Below, one piece after another: positions 21,001 to 32,167 of a stretch of DNA of 64,000 bases. The notes beneath the pieces were generated by a model. The model was not told the DNA's origin, made no database searches, and was given only the letters and a program-made list of their open reading frames with translations. The translations under genes and the position numbers were made by a program. Source of the stretch: Haliclystus octoradiatus (lineage: Eukaryota > Cnidaria > Staurozoa > Stauromedusae > Haliclystidae). Positions within the stretch are counted from its first letter, which is position 1. Each line of letters opens with the position of its first letter. The stretch is taken from contig OU744449.1 of assembly GCA_916610825.1 (NCBI GenBank), positions 5,252,743 through 5,316,742 on the forward strand. The letters are read 5' to 3'.

Positions 21001-23946
21001 CAACCGATCTTCAGATGTGATCATATCTGATTGACGGTGGTTCAAATCCCCTCAAGGTCAATTCAGCCTTGACTTTAGCTAAAACATCAAATGAGTACCA
21101 TCTAAGGGTGGCAGATGAAATGTTCCAGAGGGAACTGCATTGTGAGAAGATGCGACGCATCGTTTCCATTGGCAATCGAGGCCTATCTGCCATGAAATCT
21201 GTTAAAATTGATCTGCAGTGTCGCGACTGGGAGATCAATGAAAAGAGCCACTCATCTATAAGAGTTTTACAGGTGCCTTCGGGTGGGCGATACCGTCTCA
21301 ATGACTACTTTAAGCATAAACGGGAAGCATTGACAATATATTGTAAGTTCTGGTACTCAACATACGTTTTTCTTAAAGGTTAATGCAACTGGCGATGCTC
21401 GTCAAGCTGCTACTACAGCTAAATCATAATTTTAGATAAATGAGTCAGTATATGTCATAAATTCACGAAAGGCTGCTATTTAACAATTAGTCCGGAGCAC
21501 TTGTACAAATTTTGCATATAGTATTAATTGTTATATGTTTGTTAAGCATTACACATGGCTATAAAAGACATCCAGGGTAGACAGCACTCAATTAGATTTC
21601 CATGTACGATCAAGAAATAATCGGTGTGAAGCTTAAATCGGTTGTAAACATCATGTTCTAATGTTACTAGATAGTATAAATGTATAATATATACAAATTA
21701 TCGACCATTAATGCATTGATCAAGCAATGATGAAAATTTATTGTTTCTCATCATATAGTCTGTTAATGAAATTATCGAGAACAAACAGTTGAGAGATCAA
21801 CTCGCAAAAAGCACTTTTTACAAGACGGAAACTAAAAGGTAATTTGCACTCCATACGTTATTAAATATTAATTATCATTTTAAAAATTTTCAAGCCCTGA
21901 TTGGCGAATTTGTATCTCGTGATTTGCTTTTATTATTCGACGGATCATGCAACATTATGCTTGTCCAAAACTCGCATTGGGATGGGCATTTTGTCCGAAA
22001 AGTTGGCGTGGCATATGCTCAACTGGACTTTCCAGTACTTCCATACCTTCACATTGCCAGAATTTACCCTTAAAATATTTTCGGAAAGGTGTCGCACTCC
22101 CCAGAATTTACAACTGTGCTGGTAGGTAGGTTTGTGTGTTTTTTATTTGTCAACAATGGAGACAGGCAAATTCAGAGAGGCTTAGTGGCCGCCGCTTATG
22201 AAAAGCCATTTAAAGAATAATAATTAAAAAAATTAGAGAATGAGAAAGGTATAAGGGAATTAGGTACTAGAGAAGTATAAGAGCACAGAAGAAGAATGAT
22301 GAACATCAAACTTTAAGCAACTCCAGAACTAATATGTTCTCTTTCAATCAATATATTCAGACTTAATTATATTATTTACACGGAAAAAATTGCAGGAAAA
22401 ATTCAATTTTTGCAAGAGTATTTTGCTAATTTTAAATGAGTTTAACTTGTTTCAAGCCACAAAAATTCTTCTAGTTTCAGCGAAAATGGCGGTTTGAAGC
22501 AAAATATATTGTACAGGACCATCTCTTAAGTAATTTTGGCTTGCAATAATTTTTTTGCAAGTACGAAATTTTTCCTGTGTACATATCAAAATCTTACTTT
22601 TCATTCTTCCTCGGTTTTGCGGTGTGCTTTATTTCAAAAGGGAATTTAATCGCACCGCCACACTACCATCACATACGATATGTTTATAGCTGTAAACTAT
22701 GTATGGCAGACCTAGGCAAAAGGCATTCGAAAAGGAGGCTTTAAAAAACATAATATTGTGGTTACAGTCTTTCAACGACTTTTGAATCAAAAAACCCATG
22801 CAAGTTATTTAAAAATGTATGCATGCTAGACAAGTATAATTTTGCGTTTCATATAGGAATTCTATGAATTTGTTTCATTTGTTTTCTACAGCACTACACC
22901 GTACAGAAATATTTCACAAGTTCCAAATTATGGGTAATGATAAATTTACATTTCATAATTCACATTGAGCCCTAGGCATTGAGCTCAATTTTTCTTCAAT
23001 TTCTTAATTTAAATTGAAATCACTAGGGGACATTGTGCTGGCAAAGGAGAGAAGGATGTTGAAGGAGAAAACTACAATTCATTAGCAACAGTCAGGTCAA
23101 CAACACCGACCAAAACAATGGTTTCAAAGTAAGTTGCCAGAATTTACATTGTTCCCTTAATTGTGTAATCTTCTCAAACTGGTTTAACTTGATTCATTAT
23201 TCTCTAGACGAGGTTATATACCTGGTTATACAGGATGCCGGCAAGTTTTTGATTCAAATCCACCATTATCTAATGAAGCAGAGCCAAGAATCGAAAGCTC
23301 AGCAAGAGCTTACAGGTAACTATCATCATCATCATCATCATCAACATCATTTATTCAGAAATACCTGATAAGTATACATAACCTGCTAACAGGACTGACT
23401 AACTAAGATTACAAATAAATGAGAAAATAACAAAAAATATAATAACAGGGTTGATTATTAAACTTCAAATAATGATGACATATTGCGTTTTGGAGTCATA
23501 CCGCACGCAACACTTGACACATGCGTCTGATTTTGCACAAGTTTCAAATATTGATGATTACACACAAAGAAGATTTATTGAGTATTAAGCCCGTATTGAG
23601 TTGTGTTAAAGATAGCTAGCCTGATATACCTTTCTGACACTTGACCAATTTGACTTGATTAAACATCTGAAGGAACACACCGTTCAGGAACTATTTGTTA
23701 TCAGCTGAGTGGTTGCACGGTGATCTTTCTGATTCCGTAAGAAATGGAATGTTTTTTTTTTGCCAGTTTGTACGGTTATTTTTCTTCATTTTCAGAAAGT
23801 GGCATTACCCTGTCAACAAATCTACATTTAAACATCAAGGATCATTATCAAACATGGTATCGTTAGCTCATCCCTTTAATCCACAGAATCAAATCGATCC
23901 TAGACCTGGAACTGCAGCCAGTGGGCACAGTGTGAAATACATTTGA
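18020..23946 (+). CDS. Probable axonemal/sperm microtubule inner protein-like (tentative)
   Basis: Eight exons fit in phase: 18020-18279, 20025-20167, 20831-20943, 21759-21838, 22892-22933, 23027-23128, 23208-23315, 23796-23946, giving 332 residues. The ATG at 18020 (MNRSSCGPIIDLYYARN) was chosen over the in-frame ATG at 17957, whose extra residues are hydrophobic and AT-driven. The protein has no signal peptide or membrane segment. It is Ser/Asn/Lys-rich, with a predicted helical stretch (SVNEIIENKQLRDQLAKS) in exon 21759, then NYGGHCAGKGEKD and the most conserved-looking part RGYIPGYTGCRQVF..PPLSNEAEPR..SSARAYR, followed by KWHYPVNKSTFKHQG and AHPFNP. The GYIPGYTG motif recalls the SPMIP/CIMIP/FAM166-type proteins of the ciliary doublet lumen; this is resemblance, not proof. 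A SINE lies about 35 bases after the third exon. A further open exon (24202-24374) may give an alternative C-terminus. Confidence 0.6.
18700..18780 (+). mobile_element. LINE 3' tail with (GAAAT)n
   Basis: CTCCTTTGTTTTGCCTGTCC followed by AAATAAAC and about six GAAAT units (18748-18777) looks like the 3' end of a non-LTR element with a pentanucleotide tail. Lies in the first intron of the 18020 gene. Confidence 0.4.
19147..19592. mobile_element. Complete foldback MITE with ~65-bp terminal inverted repeats
   Basis: Left end GACCGAGCGCCACAGAACTA..CACATAAAAGTG (about 19149-19212) is the near-perfect reverse complement of the right end CACTTTTATGTGATTTTCAA..GCGCTCGGTC (about 19527-19591). Flanked by TA on both sides. 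Non-coding interior of about 315 bases. Reference copy for the family seen at 15288 and 16300. Confidence 0.8.
20976..21330 (+). mobile_element. tRNA-derived SINE, full copy
   Basis: The head has an A-box-like TTAGCTCAGATGGCAG and a B-box-like GGTTCAAATCC spaced as in tRNA-derived SINEs, and the body runs to GGGCGATACCGTCTCAAT. Matching copies: reverse orientation at 63735-64000, and a 3' piece at 55640-55757. It does not fold as a normal tRNA (no proper anticodon arm), so it is not called a tRNA gene. Starts about 32 bases after the exon ending at 20943. Confidence 0.75.
21895..22125. repeat. Dispersed repeat related to 5935-6135
   Basis: GGGCATTTTGTCCGAAAAGT near the start and GCACTCCCCAGAATTTACAA at the end parallel the block at 5935-6135. 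Open frames across it are not supported as coding. Confidence 0.35.
22376..22583. mobile_element. ~205-bp MITE with short inverted ends
   Basis: TTACACGGAAAAAATTGCA at the left and GAAATTTTTCCTGTGTAC at the right are inverted copies; the interior also has TTTTTGCAAG and CTTGCAATAATTTTTTTGCA. A similar terminus (GTACACAGGGAAAAAATTA) occurs at 15006. Confidence 0.5.
23315..23460 (-). mobile_element. 3' UTR fragment of the same LINE family
   Basis: A (CAT)n run followed by CATTTATTCAGAAA..TATACATAAC..AGGACTGA matches the 3' UTR region at 8140-8210 with its CATTTATTCGGAAA..TATACATAAC..AGGACTGA. Truncated at its 5' end; sits just after the donor of exon 23208-23315. Confidence 0.55.
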
Positions 23947-24201
23947 AAGAGGTATGCTCCTCTATATTTTTAACCTGTGTAACAATCCTTCTAGGTTTTT
24001 ATTGAAGCTATCTGTGAACCAATATCTTGTGATCTTTCTACCCAGTGAATACACATGTATAAATTGGTAAATTATCCACTCACTGTCACAAAACATCAAT
24101 TGTGAAAAATAAGAACTCTTCGTCAAACACGTCACAGCTAGTATAGCCACCACAATCAGCTGATGATAAGACGAATTAGTAATGCCTAATTTTTTTATCA
24201 G

Positions 24202-24374
24202 CAATCAGTGTAACTTGCTGGGAGCACAATCACACGTTGGCTCCAAGACCCGATGGTTTCAAAAACCTCTGGGCTGGTAGACGTAATAAGCTATATCGTG
24301 TTACACCACAGACAGAAAATGTTCTGACATGGCCAAAAGAAAATTACGCAATGTTCATTGGAACAATATTATAA
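24202..24374 (+). other. Candidate 3' exon (UTR or alternative C-terminus) of the 18020 gene
   Basis: After a pyrimidine tract and AG at 24200-24201 one frame stays open for 56 codons to TAA at 24372 and reads like protein (CWEHNHTLAPRPDG, LWAGRRNKLYRV). It needs a phase-1 upstream donor, which the TGA-containing exon 23796-23946 supplies only at a weak GT (AGTGGGCACA|GTGTGA). The stronger donor after the stop (TTGAAAGAG|GTATGC) would make this exon non-coding. An AATAAA follows at 24454-24459, so the transcript probably ends near 24475. Confidence 0.35.
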
Positions 24375-24459
24375 GTATCAATCTGGTTTTGATATTGAAA
24401 TTAATTTAATTAACAATATTACTGTATAATATAAAAATTTGATAAATATTTATAATAAA

Positions 24460-25313
24460 TTAAAATTTTACGACGTACTAAAACATCTATATTGTTTATT
24501 AGAAGTCATCAGTAACGAGTTAAAAATAATGGAACAAAGAAACGTTGCATATTTGGAAATAGAGTGTCCATAATCGATGCATTTCTGATATATCTCAATT
24601 GTGATTATTTTAACAGAGTTATCATTGTTTTTCAACAATATTTTACGATTGTCTTTCAATTATTAATATATTATTTGTATGTAGTTTTTATTAACAGATA
24701 ACTGATAACATATATACTTTTTTATATATAAAATTATATTAATTCATCGTCACCAAAAGAGACAACTTATCTTGCTATATTCATCCATATTTAGTAAACT
24801 AGGTTTATCTGACCTGTTTCAGGGACAAACTTTCCACATCCATAAATTAAGTTTTAAAGTTGCTTGAAAGTTGCTTGAAATTTGCTTGATAATGCTCAAA
24901 GTAAGAACGTCCATGTCACAACACTACAAAGTTAGACGAACTAGAATATTCGTGTAAGATGGCTTGTAAGGATCAAGATTACTTCTGTATGTGATATCGA
25001 TATTTATAATTTCTAGTACCATATGTCATTAACTTGCACACTTGAGTTCACTATAGAGCTTTGGAGTTTTTGAATAACATTGTAACTATGTCATTATTTA
25101 CTCCTTAATCTATTATGATGTTTATTTGTGTGTGAAAAGTCTTGCATATCACTTTGACGGGAAGTATTGAACAAGCTTTCAAAAAAATTCCTAAGGTAGT
25201 AATATTTATATCTCCAATTTTTTTAATTTTATTTGGCCGTGCATCTCAATATAGCAATAGATATTCCCAATAACTGGAATTTATCATCTTTTTGCAACTG
25301 TGAAATATACCTA
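24460..25313. other. Convergent intergenic region
   Basis: AT-rich spacer between the 3' ends of the 18020 (+) and expansin-like (-) genes. No gene, repeat with clear ends or RNA was recognised. Confidence 0.5.
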
Positions 25314-25319
25314 TTTATT
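25314..25319 (-). terminator. Polyadenylation signal of the expansin-like gene
   Basis: TTTATT on the plus strand reads AATAAA on the minus strand about 114 bases past the stop at 25433. It is the first such hexamer downstream. Confidence 0.4.
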
Positions 25320-25432
25320 TTAAATTGGACGGTAGCTCAAATTTTCAAAAATAATTTGAATCACATGATCACGTAAGAGTTCAAACGCTCAATAAACAAT
25401 GACTCGAGCTAGAAGAGTGTTTAGTTCAAATT

Positions 25433-28400
25433 TCACATGACTTCTGTGTTCGTTTCATCATCATCATCACTATCCTCATTTGGTGTATTTGCTGTGAACC
25501 TTTTAGTATAAATATCCTCATCTCTATCTTGTTGATTTATCATTTCCGAGACATCTAACGAGCTTGACATGCGTGAGCCACAATTAACATTTTTTGGCCA
25601 ATCGCAAACATTTTCTTGTGAATTGTAACGTAAACCCATGGGACAACGTTTCAAAAATGTCCGACCCCTTGCACAGACGATAAATCGGCGACAATTTTGT
25701 GAATTTGAATATGTCCCATCGTATTTTCCTTGACAAAATGGAGACACAATTGGAATGGCACGATAAGGGACTCCGTCAGGTGAGATTGACCCTGTACTAT
25801 TTATAGCTTTTGAAGTTTGATTTGCTTTGGCAATTGATGGGCTTGGTACTGCAGGAGGAGGTACAAGGTTGGTTATGAGGTTTTCTGTTGGTGGAATTGC
25901 ATGCGTAGTAACATCTAGAAAGAAACAAGAAGTGAATAATGTAATGAAGAAGGAATCATCACTGATATAGATTACTTGTATCTTCTTATACCGGATAATA
26001 CAAAATCTATGTGCATCCTTTCTATCTTTTAGAATAGTAAGAATGTTCCATAATTTTGGATTTTACAGTAGCTCCTATTGCCTTATTTGGATCCATAAAA
26101 TGGTCTCTTAACGCCCAAATTTTTAAATCACATGTAGGTGTTTACATAAGTTCTATCTCGCATTGACGACACTAGATTTTAGACCTGCACTAAAGTCAGG
26201 AGAGATACGATATGCATGAATAGATGATGACTTGTGCTTGGCTTGGATGTCGGACCTTTACCCTCAGAGCCTTAACTCTATTATTGGTTTGAGCATTATT
26301 GGTATATCTGCTGAAATGCATTCTGAAGAAAAACAAACATTTGATCTATACGTCTGCAATGCAATGCTATGTTGAAATTCATGGACATCCTGGAAAATCT
26401 TTTGGTATACAACTACACACCGTATGAAAATCCATTATGAAAGTATAAACTAAGTCAATGACAATGAGGAAAACTTACTCTGTGGCAGGATGGTTTTATT
26501 TGTCGCTGAAAATGGCGTAACAACATTAGGCGTTGCAGGATTACGAAATGGTAATTTCAATTCACTCAAATCTGTTTTATTAGAAACAATCTTATCGACA
26601 CATTTCAAGGTTGGCGTTTCTTCCGGTGATGCTAGAAAAATAAAGAAAACGTGTTATAAGGAATTAGCAGCTTAGCCTTTTCAGATGTGAAATCAAAGAC
26701 AGCAAAGAAAGTTGATTTGATAGAATATGGCTGTGGGACGGTAGAATCAAAGTTCAATTTTATCTATTATTTTCCTGAGAAACGAAAATGATAGACCGAC
26801 GAGGGAACGATTTCATCGATCATATGCGTTATGAAAGTAAATTATTGAATTGATTCTTGGGCGGCACTACTAAGAACCAACAATATTTCATCAAAATTAT
26901 ACTGAAATAATTGAATGGAAAAACTGTTTTATTATATTCCTATCTTTCATTCGGAGAAAATTAATATTAAAATACCTGCTTCAAAAGGCTTGAATTGTTT
27001 TCTTAATTCTAAATCTTTATCATTTGTCAATGAGTCAATCTGTATGCCTGTTGTTTGTCCAGTGATGCTTGTTATTCTCCCTTGTAATGGAAATAAGAAT
27101 GTACCATCATCTGTTAAGATGAAATAGTTCTCAGGTGAACGACGAGTACATTTCCATCGATTTTTATGAAATATTTCAAAACTGATGACTGGCAGCCTGT
27201 AAAAAATACAATCACGCATCGTTGATAAGAATAAGTTCAAATGACTTACAGAGAGAGTATTCAGCATGTACTAAAATTCTTATACTGACATATCTTTTTC
27301 ACACGATAAGATTATATATCTATATGACTTGAGGCGTTACATTTTCCAAGTTGGATAGGGCCAATTTTCTTGAAGTAAGAATTATCATGCTTCTAGTTTT
27401 TCACTCAATGTGTCTATACATGTGATCGCTGGTGGTATTATATTGGAATAATTATGATAGTTCAGGTAATTGCAGGGAATATAATACTAGCCAGTCATTG
27501 GAGTCGTGAGACTTATTTCGTCCTAAATTATTGATGCAGATGTCGAGATGAAAATATCAACATTTTGTAGTGATTAATCGATCTTCCAATCCACAGTTTT
27601 TGTGTACAGTGACTTACTTTGAATTCTTTATTTGCATTTTGAGGTATTTATCAGTTGTTTGTGTTAAACGAATTCTAAGCATGCCATCTGTACCAGGAAC
27701 TTCAGGACAGTCCATGAAATTGAAAATTACATTTTTATCCACCTTGCCGCTATCGTACAGTTGAATCTCACCTGTTAAAACAAAAATTAATAATTTAAAG
27801 AGCGTTTATTTATAATAAACAAAATTGGATACTGTAGTTCATGTTTTGGGTAAATAGAAACAAGCTCAGGAAATAATTGCATCCTACTTTAGCAGCATGA
27901 TTTAAAAGGATATTTACAATTCTTGACTTGAATACTTTAGCTTTGATTGTGAGCCAAGCTGACGTTTGTAAGTAAATTTAGAAATGTAAGTTAATAATTA
28001 TACTCAACTAGAAGTCAATACAAACGTCCACTGTTTGCTACAGATAAATCTGAACAGTTAGCATGTAAATCCCTTTTTCATATATGTTCTAGCCTCTGTG
28101 TAGGACAAAATTGACAATTAAACTGTTTTTAGATTGCATCGGTTTGTAGTGCTTTCAATGGAGTCATGTGATAGAGTGATACCATTAGCATCCTGGCCTT
28201 TGTATATCTCCTTAGTTGACAACTAACTTTGACTGAATCGAGTTCTGCTTTCTTTGATCTGCCTCAGTACCATGATTGGAGAGTGGGTTCATGCTATCAC
28301 TTCCCAATCCATCAAGATCTGCATAACACAGAAGTGAGATTTCAGCAAGTCAAGTCTTAACTTACCCTTTTTACAGTCTTGACATTGATCAACAACTACA

Positions 28401-30380
28401 CCATAAAATGTCTCCTTATTTGGAGTGAAATCTACATCTTGAGCCTCAAGTTTGACACAAGAACTACAGGAGATTGAGTTTTGAAAATCCTCTTTACCCA
28501 AAGCTACTTTTGTCCATCCCTTCTGTGTTACGATTGGTGGTAAAGGATCTAAGAAGCATGCACCCGTGCCAATGGAGTAATCGCCAAAGAACGATACCTA
28601 CAAATACGAAAGGAGAATGCCAACCTTAACTATCAAGAATGTTTATTATCCTCTTCTGATAAACACTACGCAGAAAATCCGTGTGCTTAAAGCAAGAAAA
28701 TTTAGAATGAATTATTAGAATAATTAAATTTTTACTTGAAATTAAACATTCAAACTTGTCCGCATATAGCAAGGAAATATAAGTAACAAAATTTCTTGAA
28801 ATTCTACTAATTTGACTAAAAAATTTCTTACTTGTAGAAAACTTATCTTCACTTAGTACGTCAATTTTCCTGTGCAAGCAATTCATATATCATCAATATA
28901 TAGCGCGTAGGCTATTGAAGAAGGATAATATTGAGAATTTGAGTTTATGAATAGACAAACTCCATTGCCATGCGTGATTATGTTAGACCTTCAGCACACA
29001 TGCTAACGTATCTCATCGAGGAAAAAGTCGATCCTTTCAATCAAATACGTAAGAATTAAGAATTTGACTACAACACTAGCAACTTTCTCAAGCTGTGATT
29101 ATACACTTCTGTATCTGCTTCACACGCATTATATATATAGTCCGTCGCATCTGATTGGCTTTTTACGTTTTTAGGAACATCTTGAGGAAAAACATTTAGT
29201 AAGACGGTCATCTAGCAAAACATGGGGTAGAGGCTCTTCAATATACTGAGGTTAAAAATATCGCAGTGGATGTAAATCACGCAATAACACTCAGAAGAGA
29301 GGATGTGATGATTAGAGTTACAATGATGCCACTGTACTGTGAATATTCCATCGGCACTTACCTCCCCTTTGAATCTTTTCTTGAATCTATCAAATAATAT
29401 GTCAACTGCATCTTGTGTTGTACCACCAAGCATATCAATGCTTTCTGTTTGCTAAATTATTGATAGAATTATAAGTTATGAAATATGACAATCTAGTTAG
29501 TACCTATTCCCCATATACTCATTCCCCACTGAATACCCATTCCCCACTCTCATGAATAGCGTAGAGTCAGCTGGAATGAGACTATAATTTCTAGCGCCTG
29601 AATTAGAAACTTCAAATACGTGCTGGATATACAACGCTCATTATACAAGTATAGCTGGTGTGCCCGAAAATTAAATTATCATCATTTTTGGCAATTAATG
29701 AATGAACAATAACAAATCGGATAATATTCATCGAATAGTCGAGCAATGAAATCGAAATTTAACAGAAAAATCCTCAACACGAGGGAACACATTCTTGCAA
29801 AGCTATCAAACGTCTTTCTAACTATTTGTAGTTCCCCTATGCAGGCTGTATACTGTGTTACAGCTCCATATTTTCAAAATTCACTCGTGAAGATAACCCT
29901 GGTGTGGATCTCGAAAAAGGAGAGATTCGACACAGTTGTCGATATTCTGCTTATTATTATTATTAAATTGAGATAAAAATCAAACGACTACCCAGCAGAC
30001 ACACCGACGTTGGAGCAACGTTGTTCCAACTTCGGTTGGTTGGTTGAGATTGGATTGGAATATCAACGTTGTTTCTCCAACAGAAATCCAACGGTGCAGA
30101 AGAATGATTGGATTTATGTTTAATAACAACGAAGATAATAGTAGAAAAAAACAAGGCAAATGATGTATAGAACATAATAACATTATTCAATAATTATGAA
30201 AACTTGCAAGACCCATAATATAATTGTTTCAAATAAAATAAATATAATATACGTTAGTCAACAGATGTTTAAAGTTGAAAATTAACGAAGTTCTGAAACC
30301 AAAATATTAATTCATTTACTTACTTGATATGATTTTAATATGCCATTGGCTAGCATCATAATTAAAAACCATAATTCCAT
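25433..30380 (-). CDS. Secreted expansin-like protein fused to a peritrophin-A chitin-binding domain
   Basis: Exons (minus): 30380-30324, 29451-29362, 28597-28366, 27771-27618, 27196-26976, 26631-26479, 25914-25433; phases agree for 462 residues plus stop. Residues 1-19 are a signal peptide (MELWFLIMMLANGILKSYQ). Residues about 48-150 form an expansin/RlpA-type double-psi beta-barrel: GEVSFFGDYSIGTGAC, NSISCSSCVK, YGVVVDQCQDCKKG, FNFMDCPEVPG. Residues about 155-245 match the CBM63 fold of expansins: KMQIKNSKLPVISFEIF, RWKCTRRSPENYFIL, GRITSITGQTTGIQI. A Pro/Thr linker follows. Six cysteines (363, 377, 383, 393, 406, 414) with the pattern C-x13-C-x5-C-x9-C-x12-C-x7-C make a CBM14 domain, then an acidic tail. 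Expansins loosen cellulose or chitin networks without hydrolysis; here the usual DLS Asp of the second beta-barrel motif appears as Gln (GEIQLY), so the role may be binding rather than loosening. A minus-strand AATAAA lies at 25319-25314. Confidence 0.85.
29995..30105. repeat. Short repeat with AACGTTG words
   Basis: ACCGACGTTGGAGCAACGTT followed by GTTCCAACTTCGGTTGG and ATCAACGTTGTTTCTCCAAC forms partial inverted repeats, resembling internal parts of dispersed MITE-like repeats seen in many animals. In the first intron of the expansin-like gene. Confidence 0.3.
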
Positions 30381-32167
30381 CGCTAATGCAAATAATTCAA
30401 AATCATTCAATTATCCAAATGGTCTAATTGTATCACATTAACACAAGTAAAGATAGTATTCCGTAAAACAAATGTTTATATCAACGCAATTTTTCTGTAA
30501 AATTCATAATTGAATTATATAATTAATCAATTTTAATCAGCCATTTGTTTGAAACATATCTTCCTTCAGATTGTTAGCTTTTACTGTTGGAAAATCGAGC
30601 TCCTTCGAATTAGACAATGAATAATCAAGTCATAAACAAATACATCAAGAAGATGAATTGTTTACATAAGCACTATACGCTTGATTACAAATCAATAATT
30701 TAATTAGCGACCCTGTCAGAATGAGCAATCGAGCATAAGATAAACCACTGATTTCTAAACCCTCGGATTTATCAACGGTTCAATGAGTGGGCAAACTGAA
30801 ATCATATCGAAACTAAGCTAGCTTTGATTATGATTTTGGTGTATCTCGACAAAGTTTTAGCCACTTTCTTCTTCACATTTGTATACTCCGGACACATTAA
30901 TGTGACGCAACCGTGTTAGTCGCAGTTAATTACACCCTATATGGACGTAGACTTGCTGATATCAATGACGGACTTTAGAGCAAAGCGTAAGGATCACAGA
31001 ATTCATAATGGCTGACGCACTGAGAAAAATGCTGCCATTTGTAGATGGAAAACTTAATGCAATTTCTGAATGAAAACCGTTTCTCTCTGATGAAACTTCA
31101 TCGGCACCCTTCATTGTCTACCGTCGTAAATTGATCTTAATTATACAATGCAGTGGACCTTGTTGACTGGGGCTTAATTATAAAATCAGACAACTCACTT
31201 TTGGGTTCTTATCGTGATATACCTTCCAACCAAACTTAAGTAGTAAAAAGACTACATATTAATCAAATAATGGCAAATATTTTGACCAACTTGGAAGAAA
31301 AAGAAAGATATACTCGTGCCAAATGAATTATACACGCACTGCACATAATATATACATCATTTTGATAAAAAATACCATAAACTAATAATCAAACTTTTTA
31401 GGAGCGATTATTTACTCAGGTAAAAAACTCATAAATTTAAAGCAATAACTATATACAATGTAAATCATAAATTAAAAAAGAAATAAACCAATCATGTAAG
31501 ATTACGTATATAGAGCTTTTTCACATCGGCCATGTTGATGTGGTGGCATAACAATACATCCCAGGGTCACGCTCTTTTAAAAATACACTACAAGGTTATC
31601 AATCTTTTCTTTGAATAATTCATGCAGGGACTCATTGGAAACCTGTGAAAAAGCTCTATACGTCGTATAAAAAAATGATTCAAAATGATATGTAATTAAA
31701 AATTTTTTGCAAGGTTTCTTATTATGATGTATCACATCAATTACCTGTGAAATGTTTGACAGTTTGAATATAATTTGGTCAAATATGTAGTTGTGCATTA
31801 TAGTTTACATATAATCTATATCGTATTATGCAACGGTGTTCCAAATATTTTAAGAGTCCATGTGTGTTGTTCAGTTGCAGATCACTCATAAAAGTCATAA
31901 TATTAAATGACGATTCTGCGCATTTATATCATTATGCAAGACATCTATATATAGGCTATACGTGAATAAACGTAATCCAGTGTCCTTATTAGTGTGTCAA
32001 ATATAGAATTCAATTAAAATTCAGTACTATCCATCTTGCTAATATAACCATGTAATACATGACTCACTTCCTGCTTCACGGAATGATTGTTTTTCGACAT
32101 AAACATAACAAGCTAAGTTATATCCTATATATATATGTTTGTGTAATAGCTAACATCCAATGCATCA
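30381..32167. promoter_or_regulatory. Intergenic spacer upstream of the expansin-like gene
   Basis: About 1.8 kb between the stop of the LamG-ShKT membrane gene and the start codon of the expansin-like gene, both on the minus strand; it should contain the promoter of the latter. It holds the hairpin at 31503-31668. No defined promoter motif was assigned. Confidence 0.35.
31503..31668. repeat. Small foldback element
   Basis: ACGTATATAGAGCTTTTTCA (31503 on) is inverted at TGTGAAAAAGCTCTATACGT (31643-31663). Total about 165 bases, MITE-like. Confidence 0.5.

Noticed and set aside
20979..21060. Possible tRNA gene
   Set aside because: A- and B-box-like words are present but no normal anticodon arm or acceptor stem forms, and the sequence continues into a repeat body found elsewhere. 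Called a SINE.
23318..23346. Direct-repeat run considered as a possible array
   Set aside because: Simple (CAT)n microsatellite at a LINE end, not a spaced-repeat array.
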